A stretch of DNA of 64,000 nucleotides from Alnus glutinosa (GCF_958979055.1 NC_084887.1:27147544-27211543), one strand, 5' to 3'. Positions 12,901-25,893 are shown, numbered from the stretch's first letter. A program made the numbers and translations. The notes: generated from the sequence alone by a model not told the origin.

Positions 12901-15900
12901 TGGTTGATGAGCTGGAGATGAATCTTCGGTTGTTGCCAATTCATGTGGAGGCATCTAGGACGACTCTTCACCAAATTCGTTGAACTCCATTTTGGTATGA
13001 GTCGGCATATGGATTGGTGGACCAATTTGCGCCGATAACAGAGTCATTTGGTTTGTGTGGAACCATTCGGTGGAGCTTTTGCGTTTTCTCATCTTTTCGT
13101 CGAGGAAATAGAATGTAAGTGATGATTCTTTTGAAGTATGTTTTTTTTTGGTTGCTGATGAGAGTAGGAAGCGAAAACGAAATTCAAGTAGCTGATGTTA
13201 GAATGCTTTGTTTGTTTGTTTGGGGAAATGTATGAAATGAGGACCGGATAAAATTTATGTTTTCTAGTTTAGATAGGTCATTTTGAAATAGTGCTCTGCT
13301 TGATGGAAGTGGAAATGTGGGAAAATAAGATGAAATGGAAATGGATTTGGAAATTTGAGTCTTTTCATGTGTATATTATTTCAATCGAAAACCACTGCCA
13401 ATCTCTAGCCAAGTGTTGCAGTTGGGTTCAATTCTGTGGCGGTTGTTTGCATACACAGCGGCGATGGGTCACTAAAAATTGTTTCTGTTACGAGTATGAA
13501 GGGGCTGTTCGATTACGCAGCGGCATGGTGATGGGTTCGATTGGTCCAGCAGAAGTTCAGTGCCAGCACTGATGGGTTAGGCATGGAACTAGACCCTTGG
13601 TGCAGGGATGGGCTATGTGCAATTTGTTTCTGGTGACATGGAGTCACAAGACCAGATGGAGCACTGAGGCAATGTTTGATGATCTAGCAATGATCACATG
13701 GAGATGTACATGTAGCGCAATGTGATTGGAGCAACTGGCTTTTTCACACGTTGCAAACGGCTCAATGACGGAAGGAGTGATTTTATTCCCACAGAAAGCA
13801 TAAGGACTAATTTTATTACTTTTGAAAACCCAAGGACTAGTTTGATCCACACCAAAAGTTAATTTTGTATTTAGCCCTTAAAATAAACCTTCTCTGGCCA
13901 TGGAGATCCACGGCTAAGTTGGTTCAAACCGTGGATGTGGAAACCCTAGCTGTGGGTCTCTGGCCATGGAGCCGAGGATCCATGGGTCTCCTCCCACGGC
14001 ATTTTTTTTTTCTTTTTTAATTTTTAATCGGATGCTGGGGTATTATTTTCATTTTGAGTTATGTATATCGCATGTGACCTATTTCCATTGGATTTAATAG
14101 AAAATCCTTTAGGAGAGGGGCTAGGTTTTTTTCTTTTCTTTTTTTCTTTTTTTCTTTTGGGGGGGGGGGGGGGGGGGGGGGGGGCATTGCTAATTGGGTG
14201 GTAATTGGAAGGGGTAAGTGTAGTTTCCCATTATTCTATTTAATTCAGAAGGTGTTGAACTGATCTTTGTAGTTCATTAAGGATAAAAAAAATGACTTTT
14301 CTGGCTAGTAAAGATGGTCATTTGATTGCTCACGTGCATGCCTAATAGCAGAAGAGATATTACTCTATTCCAATGCTTTTTTCTTCTCTCTTTTTTTTTT
14401 TTTTTTTAAGGAGTATAAAAAATGGTGATTTTATTTTGCTCTATTGTGTACTTTTTCTTTCTTATCACAGCTATGTACACTGTCCTGTAAAATTTGATAA
14501 AGTTTCTGGCTTGGGTATTCCCTTTAAGTGTTGATTTAAGATGGATATTGTCAATAAATCCTTTAATGAGTAAGTGGAATTTGGATGAAACACATAACTC
14601 CTAGATATTTTATAAACATATGTATTCCTCTGACCTGTTACTTCTAAATTCGTGCTACATAGTTGTTCTTTCTAAATTTAACATTTCCTTCTAAATTTGT
14701 TTTGGCTATCATGTATTTCAATTTCTTTGATTTGATATAATGGTTTACCTGATTTGTTCATGAAGTAGGCCCTACCAGTTCAGTAGTTTTAGGGCTGAAA
14801 AGTCACTGAACTTTAAAAAAAAAAATGTTCCAGGAATTTCTGCATTGCGCCACTTGTAAGGCTTTACCTATTAGGTTCTAAACTTGGGAGAACCAAGAGT
14901 TAGGGCAATGAAAAGTGGATTTAGGTTCAATTCAGTTATAGCTGTAACTGTAGAAAATTAATTTGAAAAATTAAATTGGAGAAAGTGATGATATCCTAGG
15001 TCTGAATCCTTGATCGTCACACCTGGTTAGGTGCATCATACTAACCTCAAACAGAATCTCCAGCTGCTGAAAATTCTACGGACTCCTTCCTCTCAAATTG
15101 AAGGTCCCTGGCTGCTCCTACTACTATTAGGATGAGGACTTTAAATGTTGAAGCTACAGAATAAGAACTTTGACTAATAAAACATAGCTAGAGACCTCAT
15201 ATAACATCCAGTTACTGAATTATACCCAAAGATGAAAGATCATCTAATCACCATAGGATTAGAAATGGCAACATGATGGAGGAGGGCTGGGGACCCCAGT
15301 TCCTGCCCTCATCTTAGCCAAGTTAAAGTGTCCCCTCCCTGCACAAAGAAAATCAGATTCCTGTCTTCCTGAAATAATTATAATTATAGTATTGTTCATA
15401 TTATATACATATAGTAAAAGATATGCATTCAAAGTAGCATATAAGAGGAAAATAGAAATCCTTTCTGAATGGAGTTAAACAAACACTAATAAGCAATCCA
15501 AACTAAAATAAAAGAGGAAGGGTATTAGGATTCAGAAATATTTAATTTATACAGAATGGGTGATTTTGGTTTACTCAAAATTCTAAAGAGTATTCACCTC
15601 TCCCGTCTCCTCCCTGCTTTGGGCAGTGAAATATACCTTCACGTGGCCCTATATAACAAATAAGCTGTATGCTAATTGAAAGTCACTTAAAATTAGAGTC
15701 AATATTATTTTTTCTAGATTAATATGGATCTCAGGCATGACTCTTTCGAATATGAACCCTGTTCTCAAAACTTTTGGTCTTTAAGCTTTCTTACCACTCT
15801 GATTTTATACTCGCAGAGATTATATTAGTTTCTGAATTTGCATTATAGGACCCTTGCAATGCTTGTGGGGGGAATCTCTGCGTTCTTTTTTATTTGTTAT

Positions 15901-18900
15901 AATAAATTTTCACTTCCAGAAAGAGATTACTTTAAAAAATTTAGTACCTTCTTTATTATTAGTCTAAAAGCAGAATAATTTCTTCTTGTCTAGATTGTTA
16001 ATGTTCCCGAGAAGGGGGCGAGGAAGCATCCGCGGGGAGATAACATACAGGTATACTAGGCCTAAATATGTCCTTTTCCGTTTTATAATTTCAAATTATG
16101 TTGTCTGTTACAGATATTTCATATGAGATTGATCATTCTTGCATTACCTATTTAGAACCTAGATTCTACCGATTTCATTTAGAATTAGTTTCTTGTATGT
16201 GAGTCATCATTAATTATTGTTTTCCTTGTATTCTATATATGCATGTAACCTACACCATATATTTATTGTTTTTTAGTATCTTTAGTTGTTGATTCCTTTT
16301 GGCATACTCTCTTCTTTTATTTTATTTTTAATATTACAGTCTGAGTGGTTCTAGGGTTGCTGTCACCATTTTTCATTTTAGGGCATATTGTCAGTATTTG
16401 GCAGAGGTGGACATGCCAGAGCTTTAGCTTTCAGACAGTTGCAAAGTTGCCTGTGTATTAAAATTTCAATATTGGTGTCTAAATAGCTCAAGTGGATGGC
16501 AGATGAAAGGTACAAGTCATTGCCAAAATACAGGATTGACATAAATGGCTGCAAGATCAACGTTGAATTAAATACTGTAGGGAAAAACAAACAGTTTGGC
16601 ACAAATCCCTAGAAGTTAAAAACAAAATTAAAGATATACTGGCTCTTATCAAACTGATGAATGAATTTGCTGGATTTTACTTCAGCTCCTTAATCAGTTA
16701 ACAAAATGTGATCATGTGGTGGTTGGTTTCTTACCTTTTGTCCTTGGGAGAAATTTCTTTTGGAAATGGCATTAATGTCGTTCCTTTTTGTTCATTTCTT
16801 TAGACCTAGTAAAGTTTTACTTTGATACGCATGGTTCCACGCTCTCGGAAAGAGCAAGTGAAAGGATAGAAGAATGCTTTTAAGTAAGTTTCGCGTATCA
16901 TCACTATTGTTGTTCATAATTTTAAATTTTATCTTTTGCTTCTTATCTTAAGCATTATGTTTCCCCAATCAATGATCAAATTACATCTCCCCCCCTAAAG
17001 AAAGGGATGCAAGGTGAGATCGTTGTTTAGATCCCGTTTGGGTGCATTATTTATTTACCTATCCAAAAGAAATAAATCACGAATTTTATTTCCCCTCAAT
17101 AAATTCAGATTGAGAGACAAGGTAGAAGAATTTTGCCTCTAAATACTATGGTCACCTTTGTCCTTGCCAATTTATCAAAATGAGGAAAAACATTATGATT
17201 TTGTGCAGTTATGCTTGGCAACTATTTAGTACAATAATCCCATATGATTGAACTGAAACTCTCTTTGGAGGGCAAAAAGTTGTCTTTTACCACCTTTGGA
17301 AGCTAGATGCCTATGTGACAAGGGCCCACATTTTGGTACAAGGTGTCTAATACAGTCAACTTAAAAATATCTGGAGTATGGTGTAATTATGTTGAGGTAC
17401 TCAGCAAGGTAAAACTTGCTGGGGAAATGAACATAGAAAAGGCAAGTTGGTTACTGTATAAATAAAGGGCTTTGAGTAGTGCAAGGGAAATTGTCTCAGT
17501 CAAACTTTGATCAGGAAAGAATTCCTATATTGCACATGCCTGCAATTCAGACATAGCTGTAAAAACTTTGTGCAACCAGTGGAAGTTCGACTCTTGTTTA
17601 CAGTTTTTCGTTATGATCTCTCACATCATACATTTTCCTTGAGATCTAGGAAGGGGAATGTAGGACAAGCCTTTTCCTTGCCATGGAAAAAAGGAGAATA
17701 CTTAGAACCAGCAATGACGATGTCTTACCAAAAATAAAGCTTTCTGCTTTGATCTTCTATTTTAATCCGTAGAAACACAGTTTATGTGCATGTAAATATT
17801 ACCAATCTTTCAGATTTGTATAGCTTTGGTTATCTCGTCATCTTGAATCATTTAAATGATTTGCAGATGGATACAAAAGATATCCTTTTTATATGTGGTG
17901 GAGCATTTGTTGATCTTGAGAAAACCATTTCAGAGAGGTAAATCCTTTTAAGTTTTCTCTTGCAGAATTCCTCTTAACTTTTTTTTCTTCCTCTCTTTTC
18001 TTTTGGCGTTTAAGAATGTTTTTAACTCTGAAATTATTGACAATACTAATCAGGCGACAAGATTCTTCAATTGGTTTTGGAGCACCTGTTCGTGCAAACA
18101 TGAGAACTGGTGGAGTCACTAATGCTGCAGTGACATCATCCTTGCTTGAGTCGGTGAGGATCAAGACCCTCTAAAGTCATTGACATGGAAAAATTTAAAG
18201 TTTGTATTTTCCACTTTTATGTTTATTATTTGTGCTGTCTATTATGAAATTCATGCACTCAATGTAAGCATGAAAGTTGCTTCTGCATTTTCAGGTTGAA
18301 AGTGCTGATCTTATTGCATACGGGCTCATACCAGAGTTTATTGGACGTTTTCCAATTTTAGTTAGTCTGTCGGCTTTAACTGAGGACCAACTTGTTCAGG
18401 TAATACTGCATGTTACTTGTTTATCGTATTTTGTATGGGTTTTGCTGGTTGGAACTTCCGAACTGGTACTCTCTGTGCTTGCTTTGGTGGACTTTCTATG
18501 GAACGGCTTATGCAGGAAAATATTTGAGTAGGGAAAAGTCATGTATGTTTATGATTAAGAAGTGTAAATCATCTTCAATTTCATTATAATTTGGGATATT
18601 TCTCTATTTTATTGGAAATTCTCTATCAATTATTATTTTTTATTTACTTTTGGGCTCAAGTATAAGAAATTAAGGGTCTCTTTAGTAAAGTTTTCGAAAA
18701 GTGCTTTTGGTTTTGAGTTTTAAAAAGAGTTTTTGAAATTAAGCAGTGCTCTTTTTGGGGCCCACATTTGAAAGTGTTATTTGTGGGATTCACAAAATAA
18801 AATTTATCTGGTAAACTGAAAGTATTTCTAAAAAGCAAAAAACTGACAAGTGTTTTCAAAATATAAAAGAAACAAAACAAAGAAAAGCAAAAACAATTTT

Positions 18901-21378
18901 GGGCCTGCTGGAGGCTGGCCTTCATGGGTGGCGGCCGCCAACCCTCCTCTGTGCAGGGTGGAGGCCACCGGACAGATTTGATCATGATGGTCCTCACGCA
19001 GATCTGGTGGCCATGTGGGGCTGCCATATGTATCCGTGGCCCCTGCAGTGGCTGCCACGCAGATTTGACAGCCATTGCGGGGCTGCCAGAGAGATCTAGT
19101 GGTCGCCATGCAAATCCAACAGCCTCGCAGGCTTCCACTGGGTCACCACACTGATTTGACAATCTTCTGTTGTGGCCGCCACGCAAAGTCATCTTGCAGA
19201 ACCAGTGGGTTAGACACGTCTTACGCTGGTTCCTATTTTTTTTTTTTAAAAAAATAAAAATTAAAAATAAAAATCCCACATATCTTATATTGGTTCATAT
19301 AAAAAATTGAAAACTAGTGGAATTGGCCTGTTGGCTTTGATCATAATGGGGAGATTGTGGTTTGGGAGGAGGAAGATGATTATTGGGATGGATTGCCCTT
19401 GGATTGGGAGTCGGATGGGGCTTTTGGGGAGGAGACCATGGCAATTTGGGATGCTATGGAAGAAGATTTACAGCAGGATAAGATGATTGCACGTCAAAAG
19501 TCTAAAGGAAAAATTGAGCTTCTGAATCTGCATAGCTCCATCAATTATGGAGACGCGAAAGATCCCTTCAGGCGTAGGAAAGGCAAGGCACACATGTTGT
19601 AGGTTGGTGTGCCTTGGCGAGTGGTGGGTTGCCTTGTATCTTAGTTGGGCCCTTTTTTAGTTTGCTTTTGGGTGTTTTTTCGGCTTCTGGGGTTTAGGTT
19701 TTGCGGGTTTTGTTGGGCTTTGCGGGTTAGCTTTGGCTACTCCTGTGTATACTTTTTGTGTACTTAGGGGCGCCTTACGTTTTTATTAATAAAGTTTTCT
19801 TACTTATATAAAAAAAAAAAAAAAATTGAAAACTAATTTTTGGACCAGTTTCCAAACATGTGAAAAGTGTCTAGGGGAAATATCTGAAAACTCGTTTGGA
19901 AAGTGTTTTTTGGTGTTTGAAAATTGTTTAGTGTTTTTGAAAATTTTGCCAAATACACACCTCTTGAGCCCCACCCCTTGATTTAAGTTCTATGCATGCA
20001 CCACTGTGTTTAAAATGGCTTTTGCATGTTATATTACAATATTGGTAGATTTAAAAGGAGATCGGCAGGCCAAACATGAGGCTATTACTGCCATTGTTTA
20101 AATTAATGGACGGTTAAATCCTCCTATTTGGAATATCTACTAAAATTTCTTGGGTTTTACTGTTGTTCTGCAGGTGCTCACGGAACCAAAAAATGCTCTT
20201 GGTAAGCAGTACAAGAAATTGTTCAGCATGAACAATGTAAGCATTTTGCCTATGCTTGTTGTGCTTTGGACTCTCTCTCTCTCTCTCTCTCTCTAAGCAT
20301 GTTTAACTGAATTTGCGTTTGCCCTCTTTTTGTTAATTGTATGACCTCATCCAATTTCAGGTGAACCTACATTTTACAGAGAAGGCACTGAGACTTATTG
20401 CCAAGAAAGCAATGGCTAAGAATACTGGTGCCAGGGGTTTAAGGGCCATACTGGAAACCATTCTAACCGAAGCCATGTACGAGGTATGCAATTGTCTATT
20501 TCTTTTCTGTTGCCAAGGCTGAAGGACCTACATCTTATTTAAGTACTTGGCTACCATGAAGCCTCTGATTCTAGCTTGGAGGTGCTGTTTACTCATTTAT
20601 AGAATCTATGAATGCTTGTACAATTCAGATTCCAGATGTTAAGACAGGAAATGATAGAATAGATGCTGTTGTGGTTGATGAGGAGTCAGTGGGTTCAGCA
20701 AATACCCCTGGATTAGGAGGGAAAATTCTACGTGGAGATGGTGCACTGGAGCGTTACATAGCTGAAACCAAGTTGAACAATTCACCGGTATGATCTCATA
20801 ATATATACAATATTTGCGCCGGGGGGGGGGGTCTATTCCCACCTATGAGTTTGTCTGAGTTTCTAGGATTCTTTCCTTCCGATCAATTATCAAAAGATGT
20901 GATACTCCACACTTTAGATATGCATTTTCGAAATTGGCTTGGCCTGTAGGACCCACTTCTGATTAGTACTCGTCAGATCACATGCTTTCTTGAGAATAGC
21001 ATCCGGGCCACGGAGCATTAGATGATTCCTGCAAACACAATCTGATGATGATTCCTGCAAACATAAGACTGATCCACTAAGCTCTGGCTCAAACGACACA
21101 CTTCCTTATAAAAATGGGGTGGAAGGTGCAGTTATGGGTTCAGGATTCTTTAGGTGTATGTGTAATTTATCAATCAAAACGTAAGTAAAACAGACTTACG
21201 GCCTAGTTAAATCTAGTTTTTTCGGGCCCTTAACCTAATATCGGACTACTGGCGGTTTAGACTTTGTTTGGTAATTATATGCCTGCTTGTACATTCTTTG
21301 CAGGATAATGCTGAGGTGGCTTTGGGAGAGTTGCAGGAGGGTGAATCGGAGCTTTCCTCAAGAGCCATGAGCATGTAA
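6980..21378 (+). CDS. CLPX: ATP-dependent Clp protease ATPase subunit ClpX, organellar (mitochondrial type), 15 exons
   Basis: Exons are 6980-7885, 8375-8436, 8638-8735, 8878-8957, 9342-9392, 10935-11009, 11099-11176, 15994-16050, 17867-17937, 18054-18153, 18295-18399, 20174-20236, 20361-20483, 20629-20787 and 21304-21378. They join in frame to about 700 residues. ClpX is the AAA+ unfoldase that feeds substrates to ClpP, in plants chiefly in mitochondria. Visible motifs are two Cys pairs (C82/C85, C130/C133) resembling its zinc domain, Walker A GPTGSGKT (about 349-356), pore loop GYVGED (384-389), Walker B VYIDEVDK (413-420), the ClpP-docking IGF loop (499-501), Arg finger in EFIGRFP (R544) and sensor-2 GARGLR (605-610). 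A Gly/Pro-rich linker separates the Cys pairs from the ATPase. The ATG at 6980 is used; a TTG two codons earlier is not a plant start. All key residues are intact. Confidence 0.95.
9795..10117. repeat. Imperfect tandem duplication in ClpX intron 5
   Basis: Two diverged copies, about 9795-9952 and 9976-10117, share landmarks in the same order: TGCTAACACAAAA, TTGTGGGA, GTAGAATAAAAATGTA, GGAGTTGCATATATTA and TTTTAGGCTACTCA. The offset is about 181 bp at the start and 165 bp at the end, because the second copy lacks about 16 bp. No transposon ends are visible. Confidence 0.8.
12334..13878. mobile_element. Mutator-like non-autonomous element with long inverted ends
   Basis: The left end GGGTTAAATACAAAATT pairs with the right end AATTTTGTATTTAGCCC. 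The similarity continues about 150 bp inward on both sides through words such as ggactaatttt and cttttgaaaacc. The flanking 9-mers ttgaaaaaa and ttaaaataa match at 7 of 9, consistent with an old Mutator 9-bp duplication. No transposase is seen. It lies in ClpX intron 7. Confidence 0.7.
14159..14184 (+). repeat. Run of 26 guanines
   Basis: An uninterrupted G run follows a pyrimidine tract (about 14126-14158) within ClpX intron 7. A second run of 11 G lies at 20821-20831. Homopolymers this long can be miscounted by sequencing. Confidence 0.8.
14185..15993. other. Rest of ClpX intron 7
   Basis: This is AT-rich intron sequence ending at the exon 8 acceptor (TTGTCTAG). I see no gene, no clear repeat boundary and no RNA gene in it. 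Confidence 0.4.
18652..19971. mobile_element. DNA transposon with GC-rich core in ClpX intron 11, split by a retro-insert
   Basis: Outer 9-mers GGGCTCAAG (18652-18660) and CTTGAGCCC (19963-19971) are inverted. Just inside, tctctttagtaaagttttc faces gaaaattttgccaaatac as a degenerate inverted repeat. The AT-rich arms bracket a GC-rich core (about 18900-19200) with several diverged copies of a CACGCAGATTTGAC-like word. A related element lies at 56002-56806. The exact ends and superfamily are uncertain. Confidence 0.55.
19317..19819 (+). mobile_element. 5'-truncated non-LTR retro-insert with 16-bp target duplication
   Basis: The word AAAAAATTGAAAACTA occurs at 19301-19316 and again ending at 19835, bracketing a roughly 500-bp segment that ends in AATAAA, ..TTACTTATAT and a poly(A) tract. 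The left part is open in one frame up to a stop at 19602. It encodes an acidic Trp/Asp-rich then basic tail that resembles the ORF1 end of plant L1-type elements. The rest resembles a 3' UTR. This is the textbook outcome of target-primed reverse transcription. Confidence 0.78.
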
Positions 21379-22951
21379 CATACATAGTTCCTGTTAGGAT
21401 GTGGCAGTTTCTCTTTGTGATTTTTGATTTGTAAAAATCACATTCATAGTTTGGTGTAATTATCCCTTGTAAAACAGTATAGCTTCTGGGGTTCATGTTC
21501 ATTTGATTAGAGGGGGGAGGGGGGGAGATAGAAAAGAAAAATGTAGCATTGCTAATTCATGCAGCACATTTTTTTAAAAATTTGTTGCAAAATTTAGGTT
21601 TAGTTGGAACAAATTACTTTTCTGCACAATCTTCAGTTTGTTTTATTTTCCTGATTTCTCTTACCTTGTTGGGTAATAAATTTATCATGTAAACAAGCTG
21701 TCACTCAATGCAAATCTGGTTACTAATAGTCTAATACGGGAGGATGGAAGAAATCCGGCTTGTTGCATGCATGTCTTTTCTGTTTTACGCCAAGAGAGAA
21801 TCGATTTCCCCTTTTTACTAGTTTTCCTCTCCCCCTCAGCTTGGGCTCTACTGACTTAGGCGTTCGCAGATTGATAAGCATTTTGATGACTCTTCCCTTA
21901 TTTTGGAAGGAAGGCGGCCCTGAAGTTACTGCGGATGGTCCATGCATCATCATAAGGTAAATCATGTTGTATGTGCACTAAATTGATATTTAATATCAAG
22001 TCCAATGGCCATCGCGCTCATTAAGGACAATTTATGTAGCGAAAGAGTTTTAACGTATATTTATTCTTTTTATTTTATACATTTATAATTTTTTCAATAT
22101 TTTATTTTTGAAAAACAAAATGCTTCAAATGTCTTTGAGGTATTACTTTTTATCAATATCGCTCCTTAAGAGTTGAATTTGATCAATTTACTCTCTAAGG
22201 TTAGAATTGGTATCAAATATGAACTATATTCTAACTTGAGTGAGCACTATTAGAAATTTAATAGAAGGTGAACATAAATATATATTTGATTACAGTTCTA
22301 ACCTTATGGACTAAATTGATAAAATTTAAACCTTAAAGAGCAATTTGACAATATATATATATATTAGAGATATCTCAAGGACCTCTTGAACATTTTTTCC
22401 CTGTATTTTTTCTTAGAAATTTTGTCGTCTAGTTTTCAACAAAATTTATTATTATTTATATTTTCTAGTAAAGTAATATTAGAGTTTAATATTTATAAGT
22501 GATTATTAACTTTTTCCGATCCTGACTATTAGTTTTGCTTTATCAATTAAGATTTTTGAAATTTATTTTATTGAATTCAATCAAAAGAGATTTATTTAAA
22601 TGCAAATTCTTTTCTTGTTCTGTGATAAAGCTTAAATCAGTGATATTCCCATAACAAAGTATATCTTCCAAATTCATCCTCCTCCAAAAAAGGGATTTTA
22701 GTAACAAATCAAACATTACACAAGCATTTGCAAATGGAAGGCTGGTAGAGCACACTCTTCATAATAAGAGAGGATTCACAATTCTTAAAAACTAAAACAA
22801 ATTACTTATTAATTATTCATGGCCTACACAAAATGCAAAACCTAGAACAAGGGTGAAAATTAAATAAAACTAGGATAATGTTATTTAGTAGACTGCAATA
22901 CATATGACATTCGTATCTACTAAATCATATTTCTCAATGAAATATGTTTGC
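21379..22951. other. Convergent intergenic region between ClpX and fructokinase
   Basis: The region holds the presumed 3' UTRs of the two convergent genes and, between them, the MITE at 22124-22390. No further gene is supported. Confidence 0.45.
22124..22390. mobile_element. Foldback MITE
   Basis: The two halves pair over about 75 bp. The left arm reads ttcaaatgtctttgagg, then ctctctaaggttagaa. The reverse complement of the right arm reads ttcaagaggtccttgag, then gtccataaggttagaa. Length is about 267 bp, with no coding capacity. I cannot read a target duplication. Confidence 0.7.
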
Positions 22952-24849
22952 CTAGTTGGCCTTAGACTCGGTAATGAGCTCATAAGCATGGGAGGTGGAT
23001 GGAAGAGCTGGAATTGCTCCCTTCTTTGTTGTACAAATTGCTCCACAAGCATTTGCAAATGTCAGAGCCTCTCTAAGTTTTGCTTCATCCTAAAGAAAAG
23101 CAACAAAAATAAATTATAGAAAAACAAAAACTCATGAAATAAGAAAAAAATAAAAGAAAAGAAACTTTAAAGTGAAGTGAGCCAAAAGAAAAGAGAATAA
23201 ATACATGAAAGATAGCAGTATCTTTGGCCATGGACACTAAAAGTGCACCAACAAAAGCATCACCAGCACCAGTCGTGTCGATCGTTTTCACCGAGAACCC
23301 AGAAACCTTTCCTTTAAAACTCTGCAGCCATTACATATTATTTAGACGAAAAGATAATTAATTTAATGAGCCTGCAAATGAATACCCTAGGGATTTGTAG
23401 GGAAAAAAGGGGGGGAGGGGGGGAGAGGGAGCTCAAGTTTTCAGTATAATTATATCAAAAAAACAAGGAATTATACCTTTGTGAAGTATCTACATCCCTT
23501 CTCTCCATCAGTAACAACAAGCAGCTTGAGGTTATCATTCCACAGGCTCATAACAACTTCTTCCTTTTCAGGATCTCCTTGTGTTAGGAATTCAACCTCC
23601 TCATCACTCACCTACACCCAAAAAAAAATAAAAAAATCATTTTATAATTACCTTAAAAAGTAAATTAAGAAATTAATATTGATCAATTTAGGTAAATAGT
23701 TCTACTATATATAATTATATATATTTGGTGCATGCAAGTCTAGCTATCGAATCCTATTCTTATCCAATCAGCTATACGACTGTCATATATCTATATATGA
23801 CGTGATAGAAAAAATTAAGTATTTGATTTTTTTTTTTTACAAGTCGTTATTGATCCAAAAGCTAATTTTCGTTGTCTACCAAATAGTATTACTCATTTAA
23901 TATGCCGCTATTTGACGCATCATTGCAATTCCTTATCGTACCAAACAAAGAAGAACCAGTGGGAGACATTATATGAACTGATTAAACCCTAGCTAGTGCA
24001 ACATAAAAACGATAAATACGAATTATTAATGCATGGGCTATACCCATTAAACCTAATTTAATATGAAAACAATTAAAAATGAAAAAGGATTCGAATTGAA
24101 TAATTAAGTTAGATAATATAATAGCTAGGTTGATGAATTAGTAATACCTTGATGAAATCAGCTTGATTCCAGATACTCTTGATTCCGTCTCTAGCTGCAT
24201 CAGGAGAAGGCCACAGAGGCAGCCGCAAGTTCGGATCATATGAAAGCAATATGCCGGCTTCCTTAGCAGCTTTCATGGCTGCGATGTGAGCCGACCTGCA
24301 TGGCTCGGATATCAGGCTTATCGATCCATAATGGAATATCTTGGCCTCCTTGATGAGACCCATCTTCAACTCGGACTCTTCGAGCAGCATGTCTGCACTA
24401 GGGTTTCTGTAAAACATGAACTCCCTCTCCCCATTCTTCTTCAACGTCACGAAGGCCAACGCAGTTCTCGCATGCGGATCAAAACACACCCCATCTGTAT
24501 TCACACTGTTCTTCTTCAAGATATCGACCAGCATGTGTCCAAACTCATCATCTCCCAACTGTAAATTATTATATATGAATCAGATCGAAAACACCATCAT
24601 ATATAAAAAGAGAGAATTGAATGAAAACTAATTAAACTAGGGTTATTAAATAAGAACCTTGCCAATGAAGGCAGAGTTGCCACCGAGCTTGGTGATGGCG
24701 CAAGCAACATTGGCAGGAGCACCGCCAGGAGCTTTGATGAAGCCGGTAGACTCAGCCAGGGAAACTCCGGCTGTGTCGGGCACGAAATCGATTAGCATCT
24801 CACCAAAAGCCACGATCGAAGGGCTAGGACTGGTTGCTGAGATCGTCAT
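22952..24849 (-). CDS. FRK: Fructokinase (pfkB family), 5 exons
   Basis: Exons in transcript order are 24849-24658, 24558-24148, 23611-23477, 23321-23205 and 23089-22952, giving 330 residues, a normal length for plant fructokinases. The enzyme phosphorylates fructose to fructose-6-phosphate with ATP, feeding sugar from sucrose breakdown into metabolism. The protein opens with [13 protein letters not shown] and has the N-terminal pfkB region with [12 protein letters not shown] (about residues 41-52). The C-terminal pfkB signature [13 protein letters not shown] carries the predicted catalytic base D267. There is no obvious plastid transit peptide, so I infer a cytosolic form. All splice sites are canonical and the gene looks intact. 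A TATA box lies about 100 bp upstream of the ATG. Confidence 0.95.
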
Positions 24850-24942
24850 CGAGTCTTCTGGTTTTTGCTTAATTAATTTTCTTCTCTCTCACAATATTGA
24901 GGTTATGTGGTATATATCTCTGATTGGCAATCCCTAGCAAAG

Positions 24943-24952
24943 GCTTTTTATA
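24943..24952 (-). promoter_or_regulatory. TATA box of the fructokinase gene
   Basis: On the minus strand this reads TTATAAAAAG, about 95-105 bp before the ATG. A CCAAT-like word lies a little downstream of it. It would give a leader of roughly 70 nt. Assignment is by motif and position only. Confidence 0.5.
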
Positions 24953-25820
24953 AGGATACGAAGGAAGAAATCAGAGTTATAATATGAAACTATCACTATT
25001 CATTCGATCCGTATTAATTGGATAGGATTAGTCAATGTAATGAACTTATCTCCAAACATAACAGATCATGATTATGAACTTAATTTTTTTAATAATTATA
25101 ATAATAGTTTTTTAATTACATTTAATGTCTTTTTTAGTTAGTTTTCTTTTATATATATATGATTCGATCCACTGCCCAAATAAAACGGGATTTTTTTAAA
25201 ATTTTTTTTTTTTGAGTTTTTCTAGGAACAAACTAGAGTGAACATCGGATAATAACCTAGTTAATCTATCGGAGTTTATCCAATTTCTCCTTGCAATTCA
25301 AGAAATAAAAACTTAATATAAGTGGTAGCGGATTGGGATGTAATTAGCTATTCAAATTACTAACAATTTTGAGCAGTTATTATGAAATAGTCCATGTGGG
25401 TTACCTAGCTACCCGAGTAAGTGGTAGGATAGTCTAAAATTTATTTGGGCAGCTGAGTACCATATAGACTCTTTCATAATAATTGTCTAAATCGTTAACA
25501 ATTTAAACAACTAATTATTGTAAATCCCATCAGGGGTGGCACCCATTAAATTTCCTCACCAGTAAAGCAGTCCCAACATGAAAATGCCATAACCGTATAT
25601 AGTAATTGGTCACCAAATTCGCTCCATCCGAAAGGGAAAGAGTTCCAACTATTGCCGTGATATGTATTGAAATGGAAAGTTTTTTTTTTTTTTTTTCCAA
25701 AAAAAAAAAAAAAATGACAAGCTGAATCCCCATTAGGCCAAAAATCTTAATTTTGTAATTATTTTACTTAATTTCTTTTTAAAAGAAAAAGTTCACAAAA
25801 TAATTAAAACCCTAATCTTA

Positions 25821-25893
<73 letters not shown>

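Noticed and set aside
19357..19602. Possible small host gene encoding an acidic protein
   Set aside because: It lies entirely within a retro-insert bounded by a target-site duplication and poly(A).
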